DNA of 51,909 bases from contig CAKTCT010000018.1 in the NCBI GenBank assembly GCA_934539585.1, positions 1-51,909 of the forward strand, written 5' to 3'. Shown piece by piece: positions 24,411 to 32,674 of this stretch. The stretch is from an uncultured Oscillospiraceae bacterium. Its GTDB lineage: Bacteria; Bacillota; Clostridia; Oscillospirales; Ruminococcaceae. The notes under the pieces are model-generated. The model did no database searches. It worked only from the letters and a program-made list of their open reading frames with translations, and had not been told where the DNA came from. Made by a program: the position numbers and the translations under genes. Numbering within the stretch: the first letter of the stretch is position 1; every line of letters starts with the position of its first letter.

Positions 24411-26162
24411 TTATTCCTGCTCCATAGCCGCGGGAGACAGGTTGGTTTCCCGGATGCGGCGGTAGGTTTCTTCGGAGAATTTGGGGCTCCGGTCGTAGCG
24501 GAACAGGCCGTTTTGCTCCTGCTCCACGTCGTAGGGCTGGGTGTAGCAGAAGGCGCAGATGAGGGGGTTATCCAAAAGCGCCTTGGTCAGGCCGCAGTAC
24601 CGGTCGCAGACCTCCTCCTCGGACTTGGGCTGCTGACCGTAGCCCCAGCCGTCGGAAACGTCGGGGTTCCACCAGGTCCCTCCGTACTCGCTGACGAAAA
24701 CGGGGGTCTTGCCGTCCCAGGCGTTGGTTTTCAGGTTCCGGTGCTCGTCCATGACGAAGCAGACGCCGTCGGAAAGGTGGGCGTAGTGCTCGGCGAAAAC
24801 GGCGGGGTCCTGCTCGTAGTCGTGGACGTCGTAGATGTCGGTCTTGCCCCAGTGGCAGTAGCCGCTGGTGTCGATGACCGGCCGGGTGGGATCGGCCCGC
24901 TTGGTGACCTGGTAGATGACCTGTGTGGTGTTCAGCAGGTCGCCGGGCCAGGTCTCGTTGAGGGGGCACCAGCCGATGATGGCAGGGTGGTTGAAGTCCC
25001 GGTCCACGGATTCCAGCCACTCCGGCAGGAAGATTCCCAAGGCCTCGGAGCGGGTCAGGTCAAGGTCCCAGCTGGGATACTCGCCCCAGCAGAGGTAGCC
25101 CAGGTGGTCCGCCCAGTAGAGGAACCGGGGCTCGAAAACCTTCTGATGGAGCCGGGCTCCGTTGAAGCCCAGGTCCTGGCACCGGGTGATGTCGGCCTTC
25201 ATGGCCTCGTCGGAGGGGGCGGTGTAAATGCCGTCGGGGTAGAAGCCCTGGTCCAGGACCAGCCGCTGGTAGACGGGTTTGCCGTTGATGTAAAGCCCCT
25301 TGGCCCGGACCTCCACGTCCCGGAGGCCGAAGTAACCGGTGATTTCATCGGCGCCGTTGGGGCCGGAAAGGGCCAGCTTCAGGTCATAAAGGGCAGGGCG
25401 GCCGGGCTCCCACAGCTCGGTCACGGAGAGGGGCAGCTCCAGCATGGTGCAGGGGCCGGCGGCAGCCGCGGCGGTTCCCGCTTCCTTGCCGTCGAAGAAG
25501 GCGGCGGCGGTGAGGACGGCGTCCTTGGTGCAGCCCTCCACGGCGATTTTCAGGGTGATCTTGCTGTTGCGGCGGTCGGGAATGACCCGGTAGGAGGCAA
25601 TGTAGGAGGCGGGGACCCATTCCACCCAAACGGTCTGCCAGATGCCGGTGGTACGGGTGTAGTTGCAGCCGTAGGAGCGAAACTCACTGCACTGCTTGCC
25701 CCCGGGCTGCTTTTGGCTCCGGACATCGTCCTCGGCCCAGAGGACTACTTTGTTTTCCCCGGCCTTGGCGGCGTCGGTGACGTCCAGGGTGAAGGGGGTG
25801 TAACCGCCCTGGTGGCCGCCGCACTCCACGTCGTTGACCCAGACGGTGCAGCGGTAGTCCACCGCGCCGAAGTGGAGCAGGACCCGGCCCTTCAGGGCCT
25901 CCTCCGGGAGGGTGAAGCTGCGCTTGTACCACACGGCGGGGATGAAATCCGTGAAGCCGATGCCGGAAAGGACGCTTTCCGGGCAGAAGGGGATGGTGAT
26001 GGTCCGGTCAAAATGGGGCTCAAGCTGGTAGTTCCGGGCTTTTCCGCTGTTGGAGAAGTCGAAGGAGAACTCCCAGGGGCCGTTGAGGTTCAGGAAGGCG
26101 TCCCGGACCAGCTGGGGCCGGGGGTACTCCGGACGGGGGATGGGGGTATGGGTCTGTTCCAT
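24411..26162 (-). CDS. glycoside hydrolase family 2 protein
   Basis: 583 residues. The N-terminal sugar-binding jelly-roll (about 10-180) contains LNGPWEFSFDFSNSG and RVLLHFGAVDYRCTVWVN. An immunoglobulin-like domain and a TIM barrel follow. The acid/base is E403 in the GH2 motif CPLNETW and the nucleophile is E492 in FVSEYGGT. GH2 covers beta-galactosidases, beta-glucuronidases and related enzymes; the exact specificity is not readable, and the protein is short compared with LacZ. There is no signal peptide. ATG 26162 follows AAAGGAG by eight bases; the GTG at 26171 overlaps that site. It is divergent from its probable regulator. Confidence 0.92.
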   Translation of the reverse strand: MEQTHTPIPRPEYPRPQLVRDAFLNLNGPWEFSFDFSNSGKARNYQLEPHFDRTITIPFCPESVLSGIGFTDFIPAVWYKRSFTLPEEALKGRVLLHFGAVDYRCTVWVNDVECGGHQGGYTPFTLDVTDAAKAGENKVVLWAEDDVRSQKQPGGKQCSEFRSYGCNYTRTTGIWQTVWVEWVPASYIASYRVIPDRRNSKITLKIAVEGCTKDAVLTAAAFFDGKEAGTAAAAAGPCTMLELPLSVTELWEPGRPALYDLKLALSGPNGADEITGYFGLRDVEVRAKGLYINGKPVYQRLVLDQGFYPDGIYTAPSDEAMKADITRCQDLGFNGARLHQKVFEPRFLYWADHLGYLCWGEYPSWDLDLTRSEALGIFLPEWLESVDRDFNHPAIIGWCPLNETWPGDLLNTTQVIYQVTKRADPTRPVIDTSGYCHWGKTDIYDVHDYEQDPAVFAEHYAHLSDGVCFVMDEHRNLKTNAWDGKTPVFVSEYGGTWWNPDVSDGWGYGQQPKSEEEVCDRYCGLTKALLDNPLICAFCYTQPYDVEQEQNGLFRYDRSPKFSEETYRRIRETNLSPAAMEQE

Positions 26163-26174
26163 AAATGCCACTCC

Positions 26175-26200
26175 TTTGTTGAATAATTAAGTTTAACAAA
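26175..26200. promoter_or_regulatory. inverted repeat operator upstream of the GH2 gene
   Basis: TTTGTTGAA at 26175-26183 and TTTAACAAA at 26192-26200 form nine-base arms (one mismatch) around an 8-base spacer, 13 bases upstream of the GH2 start. The half-site TTTGTT/AACAAA recurs in the regulator promoter at 26299-26320, suggesting one protein binds both. Confidence 0.5.
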
Positions 26201-26286
26201 ATGAATGCAATCGGATTGCTCAACTGCATTATATCCTGAAATCATCCAATTGTCAATGGGATTTTCAAAAAAATTCCGGCCATTGC

Positions 26287-26332
26287 TGAACAAAAAAGTT
26301 TTGTTGACTATTGAACAAAAAGGTTGTATAAT
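26287..26332 (+). promoter_or_regulatory. regulator promoter with repeated operator half-sites
   Basis: TTGACT at 26304-26309 and TATAAT at 26327-26332 are 17 bases apart. TGAACAAAAARGTT occurs twice, at 26287-26300 and 26312-26325. TTTTGTT (26299-26305) with AACAAAA (26314-26320) forms an inverted pair overlapping the -35. This is a good candidate for autoregulation. Confidence 0.65.
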
Positions 26333-26351
26333 ATCGTCAGGAGGGATGAAA

Positions 26352-27269
26352 ATGAAAGACCGTATGGAGATTCGGACCACGCCGGAGAACGCCGCCTTTT
26401 TCGAGGCGTTGGGCTCCCGGACCCGGCTGGAGATTCTGGCCATGCTGGCGGAGGGCCCCCGGAGCGTCAGCGAGCTGGCGGAGGGGCTGGGGCTTTCCGT
26501 GACCATTGCCGCCCGGCATGTCCGGCAGCTGGAGGAGGCGGGGATTCTCCGGACGGAGCGGGTCCCCGGGAAGCGGGGGGTCCAGCGGCGGTGCGAGCTG
26601 GCGCTGTCCCGGTGTACGGCGGTGTTCGGCAATCCGGGGCCGGAGCCGGGGGTCCAGCGGCTGTCCATCCCGGTGGGGCAGTACTGCGATTACGAGGTGG
26701 CCCCCACCTGCGGCCTGGCCTCGGTGAAGCGGCAGATCGGCATCACCGACGACCCCCAGTATTTCAGCAGCCCGGACCGGACCAAGGCGGGGATTCTGTG
26801 GTTCGGGTCGGGATACGTCTGCTATTCCATTCCGGGGTATCTGTTCCGGAACCGGCCGGTGAAGGAGCTGCGGATCACCCTGGAGCTCTGTTCGGAGTAC
26901 CCCGGCTACCGGCAGGAATGGCCGTCGGACATCACCTTTTCCCTGGGGGGCCGGGAGATCGGGACCTTCACGTCTCCGGGGGATTTCGGCACGCCCAGAG
27001 GGGCGTACACGCCGGCCTGGTGGCGGATGGGGACCCAGTACGGGCTGCTCAAGACCATTTCATTAAATGATGCGGCCTCCCGGATCGACGGGATCGTCCA
27101 GCCGGGGGTGTATCTCCGGGAGCTGTTGAAGTTTGAGGGCAACGACCTGATTTTCAGGATCGCCTGTCCCAAAACCGCCCGAAACTGCGGCGGCGTGACC
27201 CTGTTTGGCAAGGGATTTGGGAATTATGACACGGATATCGAGATTGAGGTTGTTTATGGGGAGGAGTAG
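26352..27269 (+). CDS. ArsR-like winged-helix regulator with large C-terminal domain (COG4189-like)
   Basis: 305 residues. The N-terminal winged helix at about 10-75 contains FFEALGSRTRLEILAMLAEG, then SVSELAEGLGLSVTIAARHVRQLEEAGIL. A C-terminal domain of about 210 residues with many beta strands and aromatic residues (GILWFGSGYVCYSIPGYLF, AYTPAWWRMGTQYG) resembles predicted clostridial regulators of the COG4189 type. It could bind a sugar. ATG 26352 follows AGGAGGG by six bases; the ATG at 26346 is too close. It probably controls the divergent GH2 gene. Confidence 0.82.
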   Translation: MKDRMEIRTTPENAAFFEALGSRTRLEILAMLAEGPRSVSELAEGLGLSVTIAARHVRQLEEAGILRTERVPGKRGVQRRCELALSRCTAVFGNPGPEPGVQRLSIPVGQYCDYEVAPTCGLASVKRQIGITDDPQYFSSPDRTKAGILWFGSGYVCYSIPGYLFRNRPVKELRITLELCSEYPGYRQEWPSDITFSLGGREIGTFTSPGDFGTPRGAYTPAWWRMGTQYGLLKTISLNDAASRIDGIVQPGVYLRELLKFEGNDLIFRIACPKTARNCGGVTLFGKGFGNYDTDIEIEVVYGEE

Positions 27270-27285
27270 GCGATGTTTGGTACAA

Positions 27286-27460
27286 CCTCAGGCCGCCGCC
27301 TGCCTCCAAAGCCTGTCCACAGGAACGAAACGTCCGAAAGTGGCAGCTGGATGCCTACTGTCCGAGCACCAATTGCGGCGGCCGTGTCCACCGCGAGGTA
27401 GGCGGGTAGGCCCTCCGGAGCCTAGGACGCGACTTTAGGGGGTCTCGGGGGGCGGGAGCC
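27286..27460 (-). repeat. dispersed repeat family A, copy 2
   Basis: The reverse complement matches 43-220 of the window over about 175 bases with long identical blocks. It begins 17 bases after the stop of the regulator gene. Copy 3 follows in the opposite orientation, so the two enclose about 240 bases of hairpin-rich DNA. Confidence 0.75.
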
Positions 27461-27479
27461 CACCGAGCGTCCTTTTCTC

Positions 27480-27511
27480 CCCCTTCTTTTCCCACGCGGG
27501 AAAAGAAGGGG
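27480..27511. repeat. 14-pair hairpin
   Basis: 27480-27493 pairs perfectly with 27498-27511 around ACGC. It is CT/GA-rich and lacks a following T-run on the plus strand. It is one of four strong hairpins in the gene-free block 27270-28087. Confidence 0.8.
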
Positions 27512-27546
27512 TGCTATGAAACACCTATCGATAACAATAAACATAT

Positions 27547-27618
27547 GTAGCCGCATAGGCCGGTAGTGCTGCCGAAATCGAATCGGATTTGGCAGGTCCT
27601 ACTAGCCTATGCGGCTAC
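27547..27618. repeat. 72-base palindromic element
   Basis: GTAGCCGCATAGGC at 27547-27560 is the exact inverse of 27605-27618. Pairing continues imperfectly inward (GCTGCCGAAATC with GGATTTGGCAGG), giving a stem of about 34 bases. No open frame is present. It could be a miniature inverted-repeat element or a structured RNA. Confidence 0.7.
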
Positions 27619-27655
27619 TTACGTTTGTACAGATTTGTTATGTCCTACCAGGGCA

Positions 27656-27718
27656 CCCAATCTTTTTTACGGAAAAAAGATTGGGGAGAAAAACCGTTTA
27701 GGGGCTCCCGCCCCTAAA
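27656..27718. repeat. two adjacent hairpins
   Basis: 27656-27668 pairs with 27673-27685 (13 pairs, loop ACGG). TTTAGGGGC at 27697-27705 pairs with GCCCCTAAA at 27710-27718 (loop TCCC). The second hairpin overlaps the start of repeat A copy 3. Confidence 0.75.
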
Positions 27719-27901
27719 AACCCCAATGGCGGCAGGCGCTGGATATGGATGACCGCACGCGACACTTCCCGCCGCCGCTATCGGTGCTCGGACAGTAGGC
27801 AACCGTGCAGCACTTTTATCCGCTTCGATTCCTGTATCATACTTCGGAGATACGCGTCGGCTTGACGTGGGTGGCAGGCGGCCTGACGTGGTGCGATTGG
27901 C
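27703..27901 (+). repeat. dispersed repeat family A, diverged copy 3
   Basis: It shares GGCTCCCGCCCC, the block GGTGCTCGGACAGTAGGCA (compare copy 2) and the tail GGCAGGCGGCCT followed by GGTGCGATTGGC (compare copy 1), in the same order but with diverged sequence between. The rest of the gap, 27902-28046, is AT-rich with no recognisable gene. Confidence 0.55.
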
Positions 27902-28046
27902 ATACTACGTGGGTGCGCTTGCTTCGTGTTTTTTGAATGAAAAACCTTTCGGGTTTCGACATTTTTTGCTGAAAAAATTCTTGGAAACCGTGGAATATTT
28001 TTTGAAAAATAAACGCGAATACCCCCTTTTATTTTTGAACTTTTTG

Positions 28047-28055
28047 TGATATACT
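28047..28055 (+). promoter_or_regulatory. extended -10 promoter of murA
   Basis: TGATATACT is an extended -10; no convincing -35 is seen. It lies about 32 bases before the murA start. Confidence 0.5.
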
Positions 28056-28087
28056 AGTAATGTTAAAAATGAAAAAGGGGTGTCGCT

Positions 28088-29371
28088 TTGGAAAAATATA
28101 TTATCAGGGGCGGCAACAAGCTTCAAGGTGAAGTTACCATCAGCGGCGCCAAAAACGCTGCGGTTGCCATTCTCCCTGCTGCCATTCTTTCCGACGAACC
28201 GTGTATTATAGAAAACGTTCCCAATATCAGCGATATCGACATTACCATCAAGATCCTTCTGTCCATGGGGGCAGATGTGACCATGCTCAATAAATCCACC
28301 CTCCGCATCGACCCCCGGCGGGTCCATACCCCCTGCGTGGAATACGACCTGGCAAAAAATATGCGCGCGTCGTACTATTTCCTGGGCGCTCTCCTGGGAA
28401 AAGTGGGACGGGCCCGGGTCTCCATGCCCGGAGGATGCGATCTGGGGGCCCGTCCTGTGGATCAGCACCTGAAGGGGTTCAGCTCCCTGGGGGCGGAGTG
28501 CTCCGTGGACCACGGCATGATCCATGCCCAGGCGGACAAGCTGGTGGGGGCCCACATCTACTTCGATATGGTCACGGTGGGCGCGACCATCAACGTCATG
28601 CTGGCTGCGGTCAAGGCCGACGGCCTCACCGTCATTGAAAACGCCGCCAAGGAGCCCCATATCGTGGACCTGGCCAACTTCCTGAACTCCATGGGCGCGG
28701 ATATTATGGGCGCTGGCACTGACGTGATCAAGATCAAGGGCGTCAAGACCCTCCACGGGGCCCAGTACTCCATCATCCCCGACCAGATCGAGGCCGGGAC
28801 CTACATGGTGGCCGCCGCCGCGACCAACGGCAATGTGCTCATCAAAAACGTCATTCCCAAGCACCTGGAATCCATCACCGCCAAGCTCCAGAAGATCGGG
28901 GCCAGGGTGGAGGAATACGACGACGCCGTCCGGGTGGTGGGCACAGGACGTCTGGTGAAAACCAACGTCAAGACCCTGCCCCACCCCGGCTTCCCCACGG
29001 ACATGCAGCCCCAGATCACCACGCTGCTGACCCTGGCCGAGGGGACCAGCATCGTCACCGAAAGCATTTTCGACAACCGCTTCAAATATGTGGACCAGCT
29101 GCGCCGCATGGGCGCGGACATCTCGGTGGACGGCCGTGTGGCGGTCATCGAGGGCACGGGCCGCCTGATGGGCGCGCCGGTGCGGGCCACCGACCTTCGG
29201 GCCGGGGTCGCTCTGGTCATTGCGGGCCTTGCCGCCGTGGGCACCACCGAGGTGGAGGACATCTTCCACGTGGAGCGGGGCTATGAGGACCTGGAAAAGA
29301 AGCTCCGGGCCCTGGGCGCGGACATCCGCAAAATTTCGACTCCCGACGGGTACATGGCCCAGGCCCTGTAA
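28088..29371 (+). CDS. murA: UDP-N-acetylglucosamine 1-carboxyvinyltransferase
   Basis: This enzyme adds enolpyruvate from PEP to UDP-GlcNAc, the first committed step of peptidoglycan synthesis. The 427-residue protein has the full family signature: SGAKNAAVAILPA with K22, and the catalytic, fosfomycin-target cysteine C117 in MPGGCDLGARPVDQH. The start is TTG, supported by AAAGGGG. Firmicutes often carry two MurA paralogues (MurA and MurAB/MurZ); which one this is cannot be told from this window. It is followed by a WalJ-like hydrolase, RlmH and TypA. Confidence 0.97.
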   Translation: MEKYIIRGGNKLQGEVTISGAKNAAVAILPAAILSDEPCIIENVPNISDIDITIKILLSMGADVTMLNKSTLRIDPRRVHTPCVEYDLAKNMRASYYFLGALLGKVGRARVSMPGGCDLGARPVDQHLKGFSSLGAECSVDHGMIHAQADKLVGAHIYFDMVTVGATINVMLAAVKADGLTVIENAAKEPHIVDLANFLNSMGADIMGAGTDVIKIKGVKTLHGAQYSIIPDQIEAGTYMVAAAATNGNVLIKNVIPKHLESITAKLQKIGARVEEYDDAVRVVGTGRLVKTNVKTLPHPGFPTDMQPQITTLLTLAEGTSIVTESIFDNRFKYVDQLRRMGADISVDGRVAVIEGTGRLMGAPVRATDLRAGVALVIAGLAAVGTTEVEDIFHVERGYEDLEKKLRALGADIRKISTPDGYMAQAL

Positions 29372-29467
29372 CGCCGGAAATACCGTTTGATCCGGGCTGC
29401 TGCGGCGGTGCAGGACGTCTCCTGTCCGCGGCAGCCTTTTGCCGTGTTAAAAGAAAGGGGGACCGGG

Positions 29468-30256
29468 ATGTTCTTTTATAGCTTATGCAGCTCCAGCGGC
29501 GGAAATTCCAGCTATCTCGGTTCCGAAACCGCCGGAATCCTGTTCGATGCCGGCCTGGGAATCCGGAGCTTCCAGCGGGCCATGGCCCTGGCCGGAGTGC
29601 CGCCGGAAGCCGTGCGGGCCATTTTCGTCACCCACGAGCACAGCGACCACATCTCCGGGCTGGACGTTATTTCCGCCCGGTACCGCCTTCCGGTCTACGC
29701 CTCCCGGGGGACCATGGAGGCGCTGCTGGAAAAGGGATTTTTCCAGCGGGGGCAGGAGCTACATATCCTGGACGGCCCGGCGGAGGCGGCGGGATTTTTC
29801 GTCACCCCCTTCCGGACGCCCCACGACAGCGCCGAAAGCGTGGGCTTCCACGTGGACGCCGGAAACGGGCGGTCCGTGGGCATCTGCACCGACCTGGGCT
29901 ACCCCAGCGACGAGGTGATGCAGGGGCTCCTGGGGTGCGATTTTGTCCTGCTGGAGTCCAATTACGACCGGAAAATGCTGTTGAACGGCATCTATCCGCC
30001 CTATTTGAAGCAGCGCATCCGCTCCCGCCACGGCCATCTTTCCAACGACCAGTGCGCCCAGACCGTGGAGCAGCTGGTCTACAACGGCTCCACCCAGTTC
30101 GTTCTGGGCCATCTGAGCAAGGAAAACAACCGCCCGGAGATCGCCCTGGGCCACTCCCGGGAGTACCTGGCCGGGCGGACCATGCTGGACGGCCGGGACT
30201 ACCGCATCGACGTGCTGCCCCGGGTCACAGAAGGCAGGAGGTTTGAGATCGGATGA
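29468..30256 (+). CDS. WalJ/YycJ-like MBL-fold metallohydrolase
   Basis: 262 residues. The metallo-beta-lactamase metal site THEHSDHISGL is clear, with FDAGLGIRSFQRAM before it, then RTPHDSAESVGFHV and ICTDLGYPSDEVM. The closest known type is YycJ (WalJ), linked in Bacillus to cell-wall/DNA replication coordination. Cytoplasmic nuclease activity is suggested for the family but not settled. ATG 29468 follows AAAGGGGGA. Its stop overlaps the start of rlmH (ATGA), so the two are coupled. Confidence 0.9.
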   Translation: MFFYSLCSSSGGNSSYLGSETAGILFDAGLGIRSFQRAMALAGVPPEAVRAIFVTHEHSDHISGLDVISARYRLPVYASRGTMEALLEKGFFQRGQELHILDGPAEAAGFFVTPFRTPHDSAESVGFHVDAGNGRSVGICTDLGYPSDEVMQGLLGCDFVLLESNYDRKMLLNGIYPPYLKQRIRSRHGHLSNDQCAQTVEQLVYNGSTQFVLGHLSKENNRPEIALGHSREYLAGRTMLDGRDYRIDVLPRVTEGRRFEIG

Positions 30257-30735
30257 TGACGGTCCATCTGCTCTGCGTAGGCAGGCTCAAGGAAAAGTAC
30301 CTGGCCGACGCCTGCAAGGAGTACCAGAAGCGGCTGGGAGCCTTCTGCCGCCTGAACCTGGTGGAGCTGCCGGAGTACCGGCTGCCGGACAACCCCTCGG
30401 CGGCGGAGATTGCCGGGTGCATCCGCCGGGAAGGGGAGGAAATCCTGGCCAGAATCCCCCGGGACGCCCTGGTGATTCCCATGTGCATCGAGGGGAAGCA
30501 GCTTTCCTCCGAGGAACTTTCGGAGGAGCTGACCGGAGCGGGGGTCCGGGGAATCAGCCAGGTCTGCTTTGTCATCGGCGGCTCCTACGGGCTGTCCGAC
30601 GCGGTCAAATCGGCGGGGAAGCTGCGGCTTTCCATGTCCCGGATGACCTTCCCCCACCAGCTGGCCCGGGTCATGGTCCTGGAACAGATTTACCGGGCGT
30701 TTTCCATTGCGTCCGGGGGAAAATATCACAAATAA
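30253..30735 (+). CDS. rlmH: 23S rRNA (pseudouridine1915-N3)-methyltransferase
   Basis: A SPOUT-fold enzyme that methylates pseudouridine 1915 in 23S rRNA helix 69 using S-adenosylmethionine. 160 residues, the usual length. The C-terminal knot motif is intact: FVIGGSYGLSDAV, then LSMSRMTFPHQLARVMVLEQ and the ending SGGKYHK. The N-terminus VHLLCVGRLKEKYLADACKEY is also typical. Two ATG codons (30253 and 30256) are possible; the first overlaps the upstream stop. Confidence 0.97.
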   Translation: MMTVHLLCVGRLKEKYLADACKEYQKRLGAFCRLNLVELPEYRLPDNPSAAEIAGCIRREGEEILARIPRDALVIPMCIEGKQLSSEELSEELTGAGVRGISQVCFVIGGSYGLSDAVKSAGKLRLSMSRMTFPHQLARVMVLEQIYRAFSIASGGKYHK

Positions 30736-30777
30736 ACCGATTCTATGCGGGAAACCGCAATTTTGGAGGGCTTACCT

Positions 30778-32601
30778 TTGATTCGTGAAGATTTGAGAAA
30801 CATCGCCATCGTCGCCCACGTTGACCATGGCAAGACCACGTTGGTGGACGAGATGCTCAAGCAAGGCGGCGCGTTCCGCCAGAACCAGGTGGTGGAGGAC
30901 CGGGTCATGGACTCCAACGACCTGGAGCGGGAGCGAGGCATCACCATCCTGGCCAAAAACACCTCCTGCACCTACAACGGCGTGAAGATCAACATCATCG
31001 ACACCCCCGGCCACGCCGACTTCGGCGGCGAGGTGGAGCGCGTCCTGAAAATGGTGGACGGCATCCTGCTCCTGGTGGACGCCTTTGAGGGCCCCATGCC
31101 CCAGACCCGGTTCGTCCTCCAGAAGGCCATGGAGCTGGGCCACAAGATCATCGTGGTGGTCAACAAGATCGACCGCCCCGACGCCCGGCTTTACGAGGTC
31201 CAGGAGGAAGTCCTGGAGCTGCTCATGGACCTGAACGCCAGCGACGAGCAGCTGGACAGCCCGGTGGTCTTCTGTTCCGGCCGGGACGGCACCGCCTCCT
31301 TTGCGCCGGAGATCAAGGGCACCGACCTGCGGCCCCTGTTCGACAAGATTCTGGAGCACATCGATCCCCCGGAAGGCGACCCGGAAGGCCCCTTCCAGAT
31401 GATGGTCTCCGCCATTGACTACAACGACTACGTGGGCCGCATCGTCATCGGCCGCATCAGCCGGGGCACCGTCCGCCAGGGCCAGGAGGTGGCCGTCTGC
31501 GACTACCACAACCCCGATACCCATTACAAAGGAAAGGTCGTCTCCCTGTATGAGATCGACGGCCTGAAACGGGTCCCCTGCGAGACCGCCAAGGTGGGCG
31601 ACATCGTCTGCATCTCCGGCATCGAGCAGGCCACCATCGGCGAGACCCTCTGCGACGTAGGCGCAGAGGAGCCGCTGATCTTCTCCAAAATCTCCCAGCC
31701 CACGGTGGAAATGACCTTCTCCGTCAACAACTCCCCCTTCGCCGGACGGGAGGGCAAATACGTCACCTCCCGGCAGATCCGGGACCGGCTGTACAAGGAG
31801 CTTCTGAAGGACGTCTCCCTGAAGGTCCACGACACCGACTCCACGGACAGCTTCCTGGTGGCGGGCCGCGGCGAGATGCACCTGTCCATCCTCATCGAGA
31901 CCATGCGCCGGGAGGGCTATGAGTTCCAGGTCTCCACCCCCCACGTGCTCATCAAGGAGATTGACGGCGTCAAGTGCGAGCCCATTGAGCGGCTGGTCAT
32001 TGACGTTCCCGAGGAATCCGTAGGCGCGGTCATGGAGAAAATGGGCACCCGGAAGGGCGAGCTCCAGCACATGACCCCCCAGGGCAGCCGGATGAAGCTG
32101 GAATTCCTGATTCCGGCCCGGGGACTGTTCGGCTACAAGAACGAGTTCCTGACGGACACCAAGGGCGAGGGCATCATGGCGTCGGTCTTTGACAGCTACC
32201 AGCCCATGAAGGGCGAGATTCCCCGGCGGAACGTGGGCTCCCTCATCGCCTTCGAGACGGGCACCGCCGTGACCTACGGTCTGTATAACGCCCAGGAGCG
32301 GGGCCAGCTGTTCATCGGCGCAGGCACCGAGGTCTACGAGGGCATGGTCGTGGGCCAGTCCCCCAAGGGCGAGGACCTGGTGGTCAACGTCTGCAAGAAG
32401 AAACAGATGACCAACACCCGGGCCTCCGGCTCCGACGACGCGCTGCGGCTGGTCCCCCCCAAGGAGATGAGCCTGGAGCAGTGCATCGAGTATATCGACG
32501 AGGATGAGCTCATCGAGGTCACGCCCAAGAGCCTCCGCATCCGCAAGGCCATTCTGGACAAGGCCCAACGGGCCAAGGCCAGGAGCCGGGCCCAGGGCTG
32601 A
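30778..32601 (+). CDS. typA: translational GTPase TypA/BipA
   Basis: A ribosome-associated GTPase needed for efficient ribosome assembly and stress growth. 607 residues from the TTG at 30778, preceded by GGAGGG; this gives the standard start MIREDLRNIAIVAHVDHGKTT. G motifs: AHVDHGKTT (K19), DTPGHADFGGEVERVL and NKID. The C-terminal region has the BipA-specific ending with NTRASGSDDALRLVPP and LEQCIEYIDEDELIEVTP. The coding sequence is followed by a strong terminator. Confidence 0.97.
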   Translation: MIREDLRNIAIVAHVDHGKTTLVDEMLKQGGAFRQNQVVEDRVMDSNDLERERGITILAKNTSCTYNGVKINIIDTPGHADFGGEVERVLKMVDGILLLVDAFEGPMPQTRFVLQKAMELGHKIIVVVNKIDRPDARLYEVQEEVLELLMDLNASDEQLDSPVVFCSGRDGTASFAPEIKGTDLRPLFDKILEHIDPPEGDPEGPFQMMVSAIDYNDYVGRIVIGRISRGTVRQGQEVAVCDYHNPDTHYKGKVVSLYEIDGLKRVPCETAKVGDIVCISGIEQATIGETLCDVGAEEPLIFSKISQPTVEMTFSVNNSPFAGREGKYVTSRQIRDRLYKELLKDVSLKVHDTDSTDSFLVAGRGEMHLSILIETMRREGYEFQVSTPHVLIKEIDGVKCEPIERLVIDVPEESVGAVMEKMGTRKGELQHMTPQGSRMKLEFLIPARGLFGYKNEFLTDTKGEGIMASVFDSYQPMKGEIPRRNVGSLIAFETGTAVTYGLYNAQERGQLFIGAGTEVYEGMVVGQSPKGEDLVVNVCKKKQMTNTRASGSDDALRLVPPKEMSLEQCIEYIDEDELIEVTPKSLRIRKAILDKAQRAKARSRAQG

Positions 32602-32613
32602 GCAGAAACCGTT

Positions 32614-32650
32614 ACAGGCACAGCAGAAGGAATCTACTGTGCCTGTTTTT
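32614..32650 (+). terminator. terminator after typA
   Basis: ACAGGCACAG at 32614-32623 pairs perfectly with CTGTGCCTGT at 32637-32646, followed by TTTTT. It ends the murA-walJ-rlmH-typA stretch. Confidence 0.93.
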
Positions 32651-32674
32651 GTATGATTTTCAGGAGATGATACC

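Noticed and set aside
27205..27438. 77-residue frame crossing the regulator end and repeat A
   Set aside because: Out of frame with the regulator, inside a repeat, and without a start signal.
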